Shown: positions 63,729 through 64,000 of the stretch, piece by piece | Position numbering within the stretch: position 1 is the stretch's first letter | Layout: each line of letters begins with the position of its first letter | Assembly: GCA_038731975.1 (NCBI GenBank) | Contig: JAVYQJ010000001.1 | Span: forward strand, 1-64,000 | From: Thermofilaceae archaeon | Lineage (GTDB): Archaea > Thermoproteota > Thermoprotei > Thermofilales > Thermofilaceae | Direction: 5' to 3' | Length of the DNA stretch: 64,000 nt | Notes under the pieces: model-generated | The model's database searches: none | Seen by the model: only the letters and a program-made list of their open reading frames with translations | What the model was told of the DNA's origin: nothing | Translations under genes and position numbers: made by a program

Positions 63729-64000
63729 ATGCCGACGGTGGTCAGGCAACTTAACGAAAGCCTATCCTTCAAAAAGGTGTACCTAGAGAAGGTTTTCGCG
63801 AATGGCAAGACGATCACTATTCGATGGGGTTTGGTGAAGCCGACGAGGCACCACGTTTTCATTGAGTGCCGGGGCTTGATATACGCTAGGGCCCGCATTA
63901 AGGGCTTCAAGCATCTCCGCTTCCGCGAGCTGAGGAGTGAGTCATTGGCCAGCATGGACGGCTTCTCGAGCTACCACGAGATGCTTCGCGACCTCCGCCG
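63729..64000 (+). CDS. ASCH-domain-like protein, cut by the window end
   Basis: The frame from ATG 63729 continues past 64000, giving 90 residues. The NGKTITIRWGLVKP segment and DGFSSYHEML near the end resemble the ASCH fold, an RNA-binding relative of PUA. Function cannot be settled from the fragment. Confidence 0.65.
   Translation, partial: MPTVVRQLNESLSFKKVYLEKVFANGKTITIRWGLVKPTRHHVFIECRGLIYARARIKGFKHLRFRELRSESLASMDGFSSYHEMLRDLR

Overview
The window is a gene-dense stretch of archaeal chromosome. Its gene set points to a hyperthermophilic member of the Thermoproteota (Crenarchaeota), most likely of the Thermofilales/Thermoproteales type. The evidence is a bifunctional FBP aldolase/phosphatase, topoisomerase VI, CDC48, an SBDS-Rrp4-Rrp41-Rrp42 exosome operon, TFE and MBF1, a second-type proteasome beta subunit without Thr1, a GDGT/tetraether synthase-like radical SAM enzyme, and tRNA genes with introns at unusual positions. 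No species can be named from the sequence alone. Many genes start with ATG, GTG or TTG placed about 25-29 bp after a TATA-like box, which implies leaderless mRNAs; I used this spacing to choose many start codons.

Layout. 1-9 kb: a partial HerA-like ATPase, the tRNA splicing endonuclease, FBP aldolase/phosphatase, tRNA-Phe with two introns, GlyRS, S-adenosylhomocysteinase, MTA phosphorylase, an MBL-fold protein coupled to a phosphoribosyltransferase, and an OB-fold plus winged-helix pair. 9-18 kb: thioredoxin, DUF72, PGI/PMI, HisRS, a radical SAM protein, a large surface protein and TrpRS, then a GC-rich gene-free island that looks like a structured RNA. 18-28 kb: AbrB-like protein, site-2 protease, a phosphodiesterase, a Nog1-like GTPase, the proteasome beta subunit, a URO-D-fold protein, TyrRS, a prepilin peptidase, GluRS and a Trm112-like protein. 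28-40 kb: a second surface protein, an M48 protease, MtnA, DUF99, an M24 peptidase, a DHOD-like barrel, CDC48 and an OBG/DRG GTPase. 40-50 kb: a miniprotein, topoisomerase VI B/A, the exosome operon, TmcA, TruD, Pth2 and DUF355. 51-64 kb: the Tes-like enzyme, PUA, TFE, Trm56, HflX, MBF1, NAPRT, ThpR, mevalonate kinase, three tRNAs and a DHH phosphoesterase.

Theme. The region is dominated by RNA biology: five aminoacyl-tRNA synthetases, tRNA splicing and modification enzymes, exosome, ribosome maturation (SBDS, Nog1) and transcription factors. Between these genes I find several box C/D guide RNA candidates that fit the family's spacing rules closely. One (9037-9090) has a D guide complementary to the anti-Shine-Dalgarno end of 16S rRNA and at the same time supplies the Shine-Dalgarno of the next gene. 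Another (20282-20338) has a 12-nt guide matching a conserved 23S segment. These guides, the unexplained 17.5-17.8 kb RNA island and the unusual tRNA introns are the most interesting content.
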